Assembly (NCBI GenBank): GCA_942491485.1
Contig: CALOAX010000002.1
Location: 62,001 to 126,000, forward strand
Direction of reading: 5' to 3'
Source of the DNA: Desulfoluna sp942491485
Lineage (GTDB): Bacteria; Desulfobacterota; Desulfobacteria; Desulfobacterales; Desulfolunaceae
Length of the DNA stretch: 64,000 nucleotides
Made by a program: the position numbers and the translations under genes. The number at the start of each line of letters is the position of its first letter. The first letter of the stretch is position 1. The notes below the pieces were generated by a model. That model was given only the letters and a program-made list of their open reading frames with translations. It was not told the origin of the DNA and did no database searches. Below, in pieces: positions 35,022-44,259 of the stretch.

Positions 35022-35456
35022 GCGTTCAGATACGTCCTTTGGTCTTGTCGGTCACAAAAAGCAGCCTCCGGCGGCAAGGTGTGCCACCTTGAAAGCAGGT
35101 AGCGGATGCGCTTTGCCCCTCGTTCCTCGGAGCAAATCACATCCGCCCATAAAACAGAAATCAAACAAGCACAGCTTTTTTAGACCTGTTTGTTAAACTT
35201 TTTGAAACTATACAGCATACCTCCGGCGGGTCGCTTTTTGAAATGAGCCCCAAAAACGTTCAGGTTGTGGTTCCCTTTTCCCTTAGCCCGCAGGGGCTAA
35301 GGGAAAAGGGAACCACAGACTCGTTAAACCCAAACTGTATGGATTGCGAACATCGGCGATGCAATCGAAATTGGGCTCAAAACCTGTTTGTCAAACCCCT
35401 CTTTTAAATCAGGCAAAAGTTTGCCCCCCGGCAGGGCCGCCGGAGGCACCAGAACC
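35022..35456. repeat. Intergenic block: mosaic repeat and composite element with long perfect palindrome
   Basis: No gene. Mosaic copy 35063-35147 (stem partly mismatched). Composite element 35219-35447 with CCTCCGGCGG at one end and CCGCCGGAGG at the other. Its end lies ten bases from the YidD-like stop codon. Confidence 0.85.
35219..35447 (-). repeat. Composite two-ended repeat element with 24-bp perfect palindrome
   Basis: Arms at 35266-35289 and 35294-35317 are perfectly complementary (core TTCCCTTTTCCCTTAGCCC and its complement) around GCAG. The flanks match the element at 55794-56014 (TCGCTTTTTGAAA-like on one side, ACCTGTTTGTCAAAC and GGCAGGGCCGCCGGAGGC on the other), but the palindrome sequence is different. 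Confidence 0.75.
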
Positions 35457-35906
35457 TCATTCCCACCCGTCAAAATGCAACGGCAATGAGGGCTGCGTTT
35501 GTGTCGGCTCCGCCCCCCCTTCGTTTCCCCACCAGAAATCATTGGCCGAGACCGGATCCCAGGCGTACCGTTTGCCCCCCACCACCACCTGGGGCAACTG
35601 ATCTCTGTCGTTGCCGCCGCACCGCAGCAGCCGATCACAGCTGAGAAGGTAGCCTTGAAAGAGGCCATGTTTTTCCACGGCCTCTTTTGCGTAGCGTGCG
35701 CAGGAGGGCACATGGCTGCACCGCTTGCCGTCCGTGGTGGAGATCACCGATTTGAAAAAGCTGAAAAGCAGCGGATCTGCCTTGGGAAGCGCCCCATGCT
35801 CTGCGGCCAACGGCCGCCCCGGCAGAATCAGGCCTGCCAGAAGAATAAGGCAAGCCGTCATCAGGCACCGCCCTGCTCTTTCCGGCACCCCGGCCCCGTT
35901 AGGCAT
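35457..35906 (-). CDS. YidD-like protein with signal peptide, in the gspCDE operon
   Basis: 149 residues. The core (about 55-100) matches YidD, the membrane-protein insertion efficiency factor: VPSCARYAKEAVEKHGLFQG, then YLLSCDRLLRCGG, with the family's conserved cysteines. Ordinary YidD is 70-90 residues and cytoplasmic; this one starts with a hydrophobic stretch and a likely cleavage site (LMTACLILLAGLILPGRPLA) and has a C-terminal tail with WDPVSANDFWW. So it is predicted to be exported. Start overlaps the gspE stop by 8 bp, so translation is coupled to the T2SS. A periplasmic role at the secretin is inference. Confidence 0.75.
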   Translation of the reverse strand: MPNGAGVPERAGRCLMTACLILLAGLILPGRPLAAEHGALPKADPLLFSFFKSVISTTDGKRCSHVPSCARYAKEAVEKHGLFQGYLLSCDRLLRCGGNDRDQLPQVVVGGKRYAWDPVSANDFWWGNEGGAEPTQTQPSLPLHFDGWE

Positions 35907-37626
35907 GGGTCACCCTCAGCACCTCTTCAATGGTGGTCACCCCGCGCAGCACCTTGTCGATGCCGTCATCCCTCAGGGTGGTCATCCCCTCATTCACCGC
36001 CTCCCCCTTGATGAGGTTGGCATCGGAGGTCTTGACCATGACACCTTTGAGGTGTTCGTCCACTTCCAGGATCTCAAAGATGGCCATGCGGCCCTTGTAC
36101 CCGGTCTGAAAGCAGGCATCGCAGCCCACGGCCCGATGATAATCAGCACCGTTGGCATGCTCACCGTTGATGCCGGCCCGTGTCAACAGCTCGGGATCGG
36201 GCTGAAAGGGCTCCTTGCATTGCGGACAGAGTTTCCTGACCAGGCGCTGGGCGATGATGGCTTTGATGGCAGACGAAAGAAGAAAGGGCTCGATTCCGAT
36301 GTCCACGAGGCGGGTAACGGCACTGGCCGAATCGTTGGTATGCAGGGTGGAAAAAACCAAGTGCCCGGTAAGGGCAGACTGAACAGCGATCTCCGCTGTT
36401 TCTCGGTCACGGATCTCCCCCACGAGGATGACGTCCGGGTCCTGTCGCACGATGGATCTCAGGCCCCGTGCAAAAGTAAGCTCAATCTTCCGGTTCACCT
36501 GAATCTGCCCGATGCCCTTAAGCTGATACTCAACGGGATCTTCAATGGTGATGATGTTCTTATCAGGTGAGTTGATGGCGGAGATGATGGCGTAAAGGCT
36601 TGTGGTCTTCCCGCTGCCCGTGGGGCCGGTGACCAGAATGATGCCGTTGGGATTTTTAATGAGGCGCTCGATGGTGTTGTACGTCGTCTCGGTCATGCCG
36701 AAATCGGACAGGGACAAAAGGGAGCCCGACTTGTTCAACAGTCGCATCACCACGCGTTCGCCATAAGTGGTGGGCACGGTGGAGACACGGATATCCACGT
36801 CATGCTCTCCGATACGCACGTCAATGCGCCCGTCCTGGGGGAGGCGTTTTTCCGCGATGTTGAGTTTGGCCATAACCTTGATACGGGAGACCAGGGCCGA
36901 CTGAATCCAGCGAGGCGGGGTAAGCAGGTCATAGAGTATCCCGTCCACACGGTACCGGATTTTAAAGCTGTCCTGATAGGGTTCGATGTGGATATCGCTG
37001 GCACGGGCCTTGATGGACTGGGAGATGATGTGGTTCACCAGCCGGATGATCTGAGACTCGCTGGTGTCGTCCAGAAGGTCGGCGGTCTCCTCCATATCGG
37101 CCAGAATGTCGCTGCCGCTCTCCTCAATGTCCTGAACCAGATCCTCGGCAGAGCCCCGGCTCATGTCGTAGAAGGTGTTGATGGCTGAAAGGATCTGACC
37201 GCGCGGGGCCATCACCTTGGTCATTGGGCCGCCGGTGAGCCGGCGGGCCAGATCGTCCGCCGCCTGGAGGACACAGGGGTCGTTCACCGCAAGGACGGCC
37301 TCTCCGGTCCCGCTTGCGGGCACCAGGGGCACCATGTAGTGTTTTTTTAAAAAGTGAATGGGAATCTTCCCGGTAAAATCACCGTCCATCCCCATGGTAT
37401 CCAGGGTCTCCACGACATCCATGGCATAAATTTCGGAAAGAACGGCAAGAAACTGGATTTCACTCAGCACTTTTCGTTTCAGCAGGGCCTCTCCGTAGTG
37501 AATGCCCTGGGTTTCAGCATGGGTCAGAACCTCCTCAAGAAGGCCCTCTTCCACATTGAATTTCTGGTGAATCAACTCGGACATCACCTGGCGAAACGGG
37601 CTATCAGGTGCAATGGGCATCATCAT
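35899..37626 (-). CDS. gspE: Type II secretion ATPase GspE
   Basis: 575 residues. N-terminal MshEN/N1E domain (about 15-170), then the T2SSE ATPase: Walker A GPTGSGKTTSLYAI, Asp box FARGLRSIVRQDPDVILVGE (Walker B and catalytic Glu), His box (HLVFSTLHTND). The zinc-binding tetracysteine CPQCKEPF followed by CDACFQTGYKGR is intact. A hexameric cytoplasmic ATPase driving pseudopilus extension through GspL/GspF. Starts in ATGATGATG overlapping the gspD stop by 4 bp. Followed by the YidD-like gene with 8-bp overlap. Confidence 0.97.
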   Translation of the reverse strand: MMMPIAPDSPFRQVMSELIHQKFNVEEGLLEEVLTHAETQGIHYGEALLKRKVLSEIQFLAVLSEIYAMDVVETLDTMGMDGDFTGKIPIHFLKKHYMVPLVPASGTGEAVLAVNDPCVLQAADDLARRLTGGPMTKVMAPRGQILSAINTFYDMSRGSAEDLVQDIEESGSDILADMEETADLLDDTSESQIIRLVNHIISQSIKARASDIHIEPYQDSFKIRYRVDGILYDLLTPPRWIQSALVSRIKVMAKLNIAEKRLPQDGRIDVRIGEHDVDIRVSTVPTTYGERVVMRLLNKSGSLLSLSDFGMTETTYNTIERLIKNPNGIILVTGPTGSGKTTSLYAIISAINSPDKNIITIEDPVEYQLKGIGQIQVNRKIELTFARGLRSIVRQDPDVILVGEIRDRETAEIAVQSALTGHLVFSTLHTNDSASAVTRLVDIGIEPFLLSSAIKAIIAQRLVRKLCPQCKEPFQPDPELLTRAGINGEHANGADYHRAVGCDACFQTGYKGRMAIFEILEVDEHLKGVMVKTSDANLIKGEAVNEGMTTLRDDGIDKVLRGVTTIEEVLRVTHA

Positions 37627-39785
37627 TCGACCCCTTCGGTTTCAAGGGGTTCCTGCGCCGGTTGCGGAGCCTCTTCGGCGTCGGCGTGACCTTCCCCGGT
37701 ATCCCCCACCATCTCCATCTCTTCCCCACCATGATCTGCCCCGAGGGAGATGATATCTCCTTCGACAGGTACGTCGACGGCTGCCTCTGCATCTGTTGAC
37801 TCAACGGTCTCCGCCGCAGATTCAGGCTGCTCCACCGAGGGCTCCGTTTCCTCCATCAGGTCCGACCGGTGGGATTTTTCTTCAAGGGATTCTTCTTCCG
37901 CCTCATTGTAGAGCTTGATTTTACCCTCGCGCAGGTTATCGATTCGCTCCCTTTTGTCCACCATGATTCCCTCGGCCTCGGAGCGACTGCTCACCACACG
38001 CGGGGTCAGGAACACGTAGAGGTTGGTTCGGGCGTCCGTCTTGGACCGGGATGAGAAGAGGTACCGAAGCACCGGGATATCGCCCAGGCAGGGCACCTTG
38101 TATTCGGTGGTGTCCAGGCTCTTGTCGATGAGACCACCGATGACGATGGTGCTGTTGTCCTCAACCACCACGGTGGTGTCCACCTTCCGCTGAAGGGTGG
38201 TGGGCTGTTCTGTGAGATCACCGAACACCCGGCTGGTCTCCTGGAAAATCTTCAGGCGCACCCGTTCGTCTTCACTCACCTGGGGCGTGATCTTCAGGGT
38301 GATGCCCACGTCTTTGTATTCATACTGATTGTACTCGCTGTCCCCGCTGCTGGATTTGGTGAGGTAGGGGATCTTGGAGCCGACCACAATGCTTGCCTCT
38401 TCGTTGTCCAGGGTAAGCACTTGAGGCGTTGAGAGAATCTGAACGTTGGAATCTTTGTTATAAGCGGTGATAAGGGCGCCCAGGGATGGAAAGACCACAT
38501 CACCAATTTTAATGGCCTCGGTAAAGACCCCAAGGGAAAAGCCGTTGGGCAAGCCGGCCCCCGTAGCGACCCCCTTCAGCCCCGCGTATTGGGTACCCCC
38601 GTCAAAGCCACCACCATAGGCTCCATCCCGACCGTTGATGGACGCATCATCCCCTACAGTCCACTCCATCCCCAGAGCAAAGCCGGCCTCAACATTCACT
38701 TCCATGATAAGGCACTCGATGTAGACCATCTTTCGCGGGATATCGAGTTTTCTGATGATATCTTCCAAAATGACAAAATCGCTTTTTTCCGCCAGAATGA
38801 TAAGGCTGTTGGTGGCCTTGTCGGCGATAATGCTCACCCTTTCGGAGTCGATGGCGACCTTCTTCCCCTTCTCCGCCACCTGCTTTTTACCGGAGAGGTT
38901 CTGGAGCACCTTGGCCAGGTCCTCGGCGATGGAGTTCTCCAGGTACACCACATGGATTCGCTCCTTGCCCCTGGGCACTTCCCGGTCCAACATTTTCACA
39001 AGCCTGATGATCTTCTCCGTGGTGCCCTTCCCCGCCAGGATAATGATGGTGTTGGTCCGTTCGTCGGCCACAAAGCTCGCCTTGGAAGATCCCTTGGTCT
39101 TTTTGTCGGTATTCTTGAAGACGCTGGTAAGAAGGGTGGTGAGTTTTCGGGCATCGGCATAATCCAGGGGAAGAATGGAGATCTCCTGCCCCACGCCGGT
39201 GACGTCCACGCTGTCCACGATTTTCATGAGCCGTTTGATGTTGGAGGCAAGGTCCGTGATGATCAGGGTGTTGGTAGGCTTGTAGGCCATAATGGAGCTG
39301 TTACGGGAGATGAGCGGAGCAAAGAGCTTTTTCAACTCCGTGGGGTCGGCGTAGCGAAGGGGCACCAGCTGGGTGACGATATGGTCGGAGTGGTCCACCG
39401 CCTCGGATTTCAGCCGTGTGACAACGCTCTTCTTCTGCGCTTCTCGGGCCGGTACGATCTTCACCAGCGTCCCAGAAGGGATGGCGGAAAACCCATAAAC
39501 ATCCAGCACTGACTCAAAGACCTGGTACGCCTCTTCCAACGAGACCTGCCCCGGCGAGATGATGGTCACCTTGCCGGAGACTTTGCGATCGATGATAAAG
39601 TTCTTCCCCGTGATCTCACTGATGAACTTGATGAAGACCTGAATATCCACATTGTTGAAATCGATGGAGACGGTCTCCCCTGCCGAAGCCTGGGGTTCCT
39701 GGGCCCCCACCGGCACCACCAGAAACCACGCGAGAAGAATCCCTGCCAGTGCACATACCGCAAAACGTCTCATTACCGTTCTCAT
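37623..39785 (-). CDS. gspD: Type II secretion secretin GspD
   Basis: 720 residues from ATG 39785 (AAGGA five bases upstream; an ATG two codons earlier is also possible). Signal peptide (CALAGILLAWFLVVPVGAQ), N0 domain (VSIDFNNVDIQVFIKFISEI), N1-N3 ring domains (LVPLRYADPTELKKLFAPLI, ISILPLDYADARKLTTLLTS), then the secretin pore with EEASIVVGSKIPYLTK, YEYKDVGITLKITPQVSEDE and GGLIDKSLDTTEYKVPCLGD ending in LYVFLTPRVV. About 120 further residues follow, strongly acidic (EEEMEMVGDTGEGHADAEEA-like), unusual for GspD. No S-domain pilotin motif recognised. Forms the outer-membrane channel. Confidence 0.97.
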   Translation of the reverse strand: MRTVMRRFAVCALAGILLAWFLVVPVGAQEPQASAGETVSIDFNNVDIQVFIKFISEITGKNFIIDRKVSGKVTIISPGQVSLEEAYQVFESVLDVYGFSAIPSGTLVKIVPAREAQKKSVVTRLKSEAVDHSDHIVTQLVPLRYADPTELKKLFAPLISRNSSIMAYKPTNTLIITDLASNIKRLMKIVDSVDVTGVGQEISILPLDYADARKLTTLLTSVFKNTDKKTKGSSKASFVADERTNTIIILAGKGTTEKIIRLVKMLDREVPRGKERIHVVYLENSIAEDLAKVLQNLSGKKQVAEKGKKVAIDSERVSIIADKATNSLIILAEKSDFVILEDIIRKLDIPRKMVYIECLIMEVNVEAGFALGMEWTVGDDASINGRDGAYGGGFDGGTQYAGLKGVATGAGLPNGFSLGVFTEAIKIGDVVFPSLGALITAYNKDSNVQILSTPQVLTLDNEEASIVVGSKIPYLTKSSSGDSEYNQYEYKDVGITLKITPQVSEDERVRLKIFQETSRVFGDLTEQPTTLQRKVDTTVVVEDNSTIVIGGLIDKSLDTTEYKVPCLGDIPVLRYLFSSRSKTDARTNLYVFLTPRVVSSRSEAEGIMVDKRERIDNLREGKIKLYNEAEEESLEEKSHRSDLMEETEPSVEQPESAAETVESTDAEAAVDVPVEGDIISLGADHGGEEMEMVGDTGEGHADAEEAPQPAQEPLETEGVE

Positions 39786-39816
39786 ACTCATCCTTAGTCC
39801 GATCCTTTTGGTGCCG

Positions 39817-40698
39817 CTATTCAATGGTGTACTCAATGGTCTGAATCTGGCCCATTCGCTTGATCTCAAGCTGAACCTCACTCGCCGATTTCAGGTTCCC
39901 GTAAAAGGACATGGCGTCATCCACCGATTCAATTTTCTGGCCGTCCACCCCGACGATGATATCGCCGTTGCGGATACCCATTTTGCGGAAAATCGAGTCG
40001 CTTTTAATACCGCTCACTGCCATCCCCTCCGGCTGTCCATTGCGATAATGGGGACGTATCCTCACATCTTTCATAAGACTGCTGATATTCGTCATTGCAT
40101 CGTTGATCGTGTCACGTTTCAGGTTCACCTTTTTCGTGATGGCCGGGCCCCTTGCCCCCTGGGGACGACTGCCGGAAGAGCTGACACCGGCAGATGACGG
40201 GGCACCTTTCTCCTTCTCCATCATCAACACCTCGTCCCGGCCTTTGTAGCTCATCACCACGCGATCCCTTAAAACCAGCTTGATGATGGCCTGCTGAACC
40301 GTGTCGCCCACCCCGTAGAGGTCCTGTTTCCGGGTGGTTTCATCCTCAATGATGGCCCAGGAGACGGTCTCCCCGCCCCCGGACACCGTTCCCCAGAGCT
40401 TCAGGCGCAGCCGGGTCTCGGTGAGGCTCTCCACATCAATGGCCACAGCCTCCTTTTTCACCACGAGGGTGGGATCGGCAAGGTCAAATAGATTTCGGGA
40501 GACGATGTCGTCATACTGCGAAAGGGCGACCTGCTGCCTGGTTCCCCTGGGGCCTGTCACGGCGACAACACCGCGCTCACCGTGCTTCTCGGGCAGGACG
40601 ACCCGTGAGGTCACCGCCTGATAAAAGAGATCCACGGCAAGGGCGGAGATCACCGTCAGGAGAAGAAGATTAAATGCTGTAAACACTCTGTCCGTCAT
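39817..40698 (-). CDS. gspC: Type II secretion protein GspC with PDZ domain
   Basis: 293 residues from ATG 40698. One N-terminal membrane helix (FTAFNLLLLTVISALAVDLF), the HR domain (about 85-150: VESLTETRLRLKLWGTVSGG, AIIEDETTRKQDLYGVGDTV) that contacts GspD N0, and a C-terminal PDZ-like domain (SIFRKMGIRNGDIIVGVDGQ, SFYGNLKSASEVQLEIKR). GspC joins the inner-membrane platform to the secretin and may bind substrates. First gene of the block gspC-D-E-yidD; repeat DNA lies upstream. Confidence 0.95.
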   Translation of the reverse strand: MTDRVFTAFNLLLLTVISALAVDLFYQAVTSRVVLPEKHGERGVVAVTGPRGTRQQVALSQYDDIVSRNLFDLADPTLVVKKEAVAIDVESLTETRLRLKLWGTVSGGGETVSWAIIEDETTRKQDLYGVGDTVQQAIIKLVLRDRVVMSYKGRDEVLMMEKEKGAPSSAGVSSSGSRPQGARGPAITKKVNLKRDTINDAMTNISSLMKDVRIRPHYRNGQPEGMAVSGIKSDSIFRKMGIRNGDIIVGVDGQKIESVDDAMSFYGNLKSASEVQLEIKRMGQIQTIEYTIE

Positions 40699-40704
40699 AA
40701 ACAA

Positions 40705-41134
40705 TCCACCCAGTCTTTATAAATGATGGCCTCGCAAAAAAGTCGTGCGGGCGTCTGTGGCTGCTCCGTAAATCAGAAGAGCCTCCGGCGGCCCTGCCGG
40801 GGGCCAAACTTTTACCTGTTTTCAAAAGGACGGGTTTGACAAACAGGTTTTGCAGCAGTCTTTCTTCTCCCCCTGAGGAAAAGAAAGACTGTTGCAACCA
40901 GAAAGCTTTCGGGCCTCATTTCAAAAGGCGGCCAGTCGGAGTGGTTCCGGCTAAAATCAACCCCGCTCCAAAGATCCATTCGGCCTGTTTTTCGAAAAAT
41001 GAAACGGGTTGTTCCATGTCCCCCCCACGCGAATGCCCTGGCAGTGCCTCAGCTCACGACGCACTTCACGCATTCGCCATAGGGTTTGCAGGTGCCCCCA
41101 CCTGACCGCCGGAGGCATAGCTGAATAGTCACCC
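40705..41134. repeat. Repeat block between gspN and gspC
   Basis: No gene. Composite element about 40781-41116 with GCCTCCGGCGG at the left and CCGCCGGAGGC at the right; inside, CAGTCTTTCTT/AAGAAAGACTG stem (about 40856-40896) and a variant mosaic stem CGCGAATGCC/CGCATTCGCC before CAGGTGCCCCCACCTG. It separates gspLMN from gspCDE. Confidence 0.75.
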
Positions 41135-41998
41135 TCATTTCAATGACACCTTGGGATTTCCAAGGGTCCCGGTGATACGAAGGGGAATACGCCCCCGCTT
41201 CAACAGTTTCGGGTCCACAAGCATGGCAAGGGGGACCCGATCGCTGAGAGTCTTCACAAAGTCGGGGTCGGGGTTCACGGTTCCGTTTACATTGATACGG
41301 CTCGATTCAAGGCGCTTGGACAATGTCAGGCTTCCCCTCAGCTCCGCGTCCACCTCGGTTCCGTCCACATGCACACTGCTGATGGTCAGCTTGCGCCCCT
41401 CCACCTCCACCTCGGCAGTCACCGAGGCAAATGTCAGTTTCTCCACGGGAATGATGGGATCCTTGATCCCCACCGTCACATCAGTCAGCCTGATCTGACC
41501 CGTTCCGGTCACCTCCTTGTCACGGGAGAGCTCCAGGGTACCGTCCCCACGCCCTGAAAAAACAAGGTCAACTGGCAGGCGTCCTTTGATAAACGGTGAC
41601 AAGGTGGCAAGATCCACATCCTCCATCTCCCCTGTGATCCTGTTCCAGGCAAGCCCTTTGTACCGAACCCGCACATCGGCCTCAACGCTTCCCCCGAAAA
41701 GGGAGGCCTTCACGCCGACTCCCGGACGCGGGGTCACCAGGGTCAACCAGGAAGGGGTCAACCGAATATCCCGGGCCGACACCGGCGGCAAATCCGGCAC
41801 CCCCAGGGCAAGCCCCTTCACCGACAGTCCAAGGGGCAAGGCCGGCCTCACCCCTTCCACATTCACCGAAACATTGCCAACCTTTCGATCGGTGTGGGCT
41901 TCGATCAATGCCTCGGCAAACTCCCCCGGAAAGAGAAGCCAGAGAAAAAAAAGCAGGGATGCCAGGGTCCAGAGGCTGTAGAGAACACGTTTATTCAT
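41135..41998 (-). CDS. gspN: Type II secretion protein GspN
   Basis: 287 residues. One N-terminal membrane anchor (LWTLASLLFFLWLLFPGEFA) and a beta-rich periplasmic part (GLSVKGLALGVPDLPPVSAR, LPVDLVFSGRGDGTLELSRD, LRGSLTLSKRLESSRINVNG), the deltaproteobacterial GspN type with AsmA-like character. GspN is not needed in all systems; its role is unclear. Starts 30 bp after gspM in the same operon. Confidence 0.85.
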   Translation of the reverse strand: MNKRVLYSLWTLASLLFFLWLLFPGEFAEALIEAHTDRKVGNVSVNVEGVRPALPLGLSVKGLALGVPDLPPVSARDIRLTPSWLTLVTPRPGVGVKASLFGGSVEADVRVRYKGLAWNRITGEMEDVDLATLSPFIKGRLPVDLVFSGRGDGTLELSRDKEVTGTGQIRLTDVTVGIKDPIIPVEKLTFASVTAEVEVEGRKLTISSVHVDGTEVDAELRGSLTLSKRLESSRINVNGTVNPDPDFVKTLSDRVPLAMLVDPKLLKRGRIPLRITGTLGNPKVSLK

Positions 41999-42028
41999 CA
42001 GTGGTCCAATTCTTTGGTGGTTCCATGG

Positions 42029-42550
42029 TTACAGGGTCACGGTTTCGATGGAGATCACCGCCGTCATCAGCTTGCTCTTTTCGATGCGCGTCAGGGAGAT
42101 ACCCCGGACACGAATCATATCGCCTGCGGTCTCCACGCGATGGAGAAAAGCCGTCAGTTCAGCCTGTGCCAGATCCACCACCTTCATCTCCACCACGGAG
42201 AGGTTTACCCTGCCGTCGCGGCTCTTCACCGAAGAGGGTTTCATGTAGCTCACCTTGGAGCGAATGCCCGAAACACCGGCCACATCATCCAAAAAAGCAT
42301 AGAGGGTTTCACCGGGCTTCAAAGGGCTTGAGGCCGGCGTGACTGACCCTTTGAGCCTCCGATACTCCTGCTGCAGGGTCTCCATCTTCTCGAGTTCGGC
42401 CACCCTGACGGCCAGAAGTCGGCTCTCCTTTGACGCATCGCCAAAAAGCGTCAGAACAAGGGCCCTCCCGCTTAAAATCAAAGCCAGAGCCAGGGCCAAA
42501 CCCAAGGCCCCCTTCTCCCGGGTGCTCAATCGTTCAAACCATACCATCAT
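42029..42550 (-). CDS. gspM: Type II secretion protein GspM
   Basis: 173 residues. Short cytoplasmic start (WFERLSTREKGALGLALALA), one membrane helix (about 13-32), a coiled region with VRVAELEKMETLQQEYRRLK, and a C-terminal ferredoxin-like domain (LSVVEMKVVDLAQAELTAFL). GspM supports GspL. Overlaps the gspL stop by 4 bp. Confidence 0.88.
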   Translation of the reverse strand: MMVWFERLSTREKGALGLALALALILSGRALVLTLFGDASKESRLLAVRVAELEKMETLQQEYRRLKGSVTPASSPLKPGETLYAFLDDVAGVSGIRSKVSYMKPSSVKSRDGRVNLSVVEMKVVDLAQAELTAFLHRVETAGDMIRVRGISLTRIEKSKLMTAVISIETVTL

Positions 42551-44007
42551 GGGGCCTCCTTGCCCGAAAGGGCTATCACCACCTTAAACTGGAACCTGTC
42601 TCCCCCGCTCTCCTTGCTGGAGGAGGCGATGGTAACCCCTGTAAACAGAGCACTCTTTTCCAGGGTCCCCTTCATGGTATCGATGGCACCGAAATCTTCG
42701 GCAAGTCCCGACACGGTGAGCTTTCCCTTGGAGAGGGTCAACCGCGTGAGGGTGACTTTCAGGTCTTTGGGCAGCGTGGTTGAAATAGCCTTGAGAATAT
42801 CGATTACCCGCACCCTGGAGGCTCCCTGGCCGGCGTAAACCGCTTCTTCCTTTGCCACGCGCACCTTGCCCTCCATGGATCGCAAGAGCACACCTGCGGC
42901 CGGAGCGCGTTTGTCACCGGCGAAGGTGGAGAGGTAAAGACCGGTCATCTGCGTTTCAACAGCAGCCAGGCGCCGACTCGTCTCCTGAACCCCCACCACA
43001 GCGCGCGCCGTCAACAACACAAGCAGCACCAACAGAAGCGCCCCCGTGGAGAGGACCCGCCCTTTGTGCTTGCCGATAAATTCCGCCGGTGCAAACCCCT
43101 GCCGCCAGAAAACAGGATGCTTCCAACCGGAAAGGGCCGAGCAGGCCACAGCAAGGGCCGCGTCATAGGGTCCCTCTTCCCACTGGGGCTTCAGCTCCTC
43201 TTCGAGGACGGCTCCGGTGGCGGCAAGAAGCCGGGCGCGCTCCACGGGCAATTCCCCCAAGGGGGTTGCAAGGGAGTCGGGAAAGGTCTCCCATCCCGAT
43301 GCAAGAATCTTTTCAGGCGCCATCCAATGCCCTTCTCGCTCAGAAAGGGCCACCAGGGTCTGCCACACCTCACGGGTCAGGGTTTCCACGCCGTCGTCGG
43401 CAGGCAGGGCAAAGGACCTCAAAAACATCAGTTGCCGTTCTGAAACCACTGTCAGGGTGCAGGTTCGGTTCACCCGCTCCAGGGCAAGGAAAAAAGCCCC
43501 TTCATTTCGGGCAAGGGTCAGGGCCGAGGCAACAGCGGACGGGGCAAGCACCATGGGCTCCATGCCGGCGTTCTTGAACTGAAGCCGCCGACCGTCAAGT
43601 TCATCCCCTTGGCCGATGAGGGCAAGAATTTCAGAATCCCCCTCCCCCACGGCCCGGCTGTCCCAGGTCATGCGAAGACCCTCTAAGGGCATGGGCAACG
43701 TGGGTTCCAGCTCAAAGGGGAGTGCCTTGTCGATGGTTTTTGCGTCCCGAAACGGCAAACGCGCCCGCCGAACCACCATCTCTTCGGCCGGGAGCACAAC
43801 GGCATACTTCTCGCCCCGATCGGAGAGCGTCCCCCCCAATGCAGCCAAAAGCTGCGAATCATCGGCTGAGGCATCTGCCTCGGAAGAGAGCTCGTCGCGG
43901 CGCACCCGGTGGCAGGCCGTCACCCGCAACGCGCCGGACTGCCGCTCCACCGTAACGGCTGCGGCCCCCTCTTCCGTGATCTCTATTCCCGTCAGTTTCA
44001 CACGCAC
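42547..44007 (-). CDS. gspL: Type II secretion protein GspL
   Basis: 486 residues from a GTG start. The cytoplasmic actin-like domain covers about 1-320 (KYAVVLPAEEMVVRRARLPF, FFLALERVNRTCTLTVVSER), then a membrane helix (LSTGALLLVLLVLLTARAVV) and a periplasmic ferredoxin-like domain (LKVTLTRLTLSKGKLTVSGL). GspL recruits GspE to the membrane. Starts the gspL-M-N block; a repeat block separates it from gspK. Confidence 0.9.
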   Translation of the reverse strand: MRVKLTGIEITEEGAAAVTVERQSGALRVTACHRVRRDELSSEADASADDSQLLAALGGTLSDRGEKYAVVLPAEEMVVRRARLPFRDAKTIDKALPFELEPTLPMPLEGLRMTWDSRAVGEGDSEILALIGQGDELDGRRLQFKNAGMEPMVLAPSAVASALTLARNEGAFFLALERVNRTCTLTVVSERQLMFLRSFALPADDGVETLTREVWQTLVALSEREGHWMAPEKILASGWETFPDSLATPLGELPVERARLLAATGAVLEEELKPQWEEGPYDAALAVACSALSGWKHPVFWRQGFAPAEFIGKHKGRVLSTGALLLVLLVLLTARAVVGVQETSRRLAAVETQMTGLYLSTFAGDKRAPAAGVLLRSMEGKVRVAKEEAVYAGQGASRVRVIDILKAISTTLPKDLKVTLTRLTLSKGKLTVSGLAEDFGAIDTMKGTLEKSALFTGVTIASSSKESGGDRFQFKVVIALSGKEAP

Positions 44008-44259
44008 CCCAATCGTTCATGGTCTATATAGTGTTGAATTGAGCCTCCGGCGGCCCTGCCGGGGGCCAAACTTTTGAAAAGTTTGATAAACAGATTTTTT
44101 TATACATGATTCCAAGTTAACATCGAATCAAAGACGAATGAGATTTGCTCCGAGGAACGAGGGGCAAAGCGCATTCGTAACCTGCTTTCAAGGTGGCACA
44201 CCTTGCCGCCGGAGGCATGTTTTTCCGAACTTTGACCGTAGAAGGCACTGCCAGCCCTG
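44008..44259. repeat. Composite mosaic repeat between gspK and gspL
   Basis: Element 44042-44216 with GCCTCCGGCGG on the left (second type, CCCTGCCGGGGGCCAAACTT) and an inverted first-type copy on the right (stem ACGAATGAGATTTGCTCC with GGGGCAAAGCGCATTCGT around GAGGAACGA). Confidence 0.8.

Noticed and set aside
20041..44216. Mosaic repeats as ordinary rho-independent terminators
   Set aside because: Many copies lack a T-tract behind the stem, one lies before a start codon (9122-9222), and the shared end GCCTCCGGCGG is not explained by termination.
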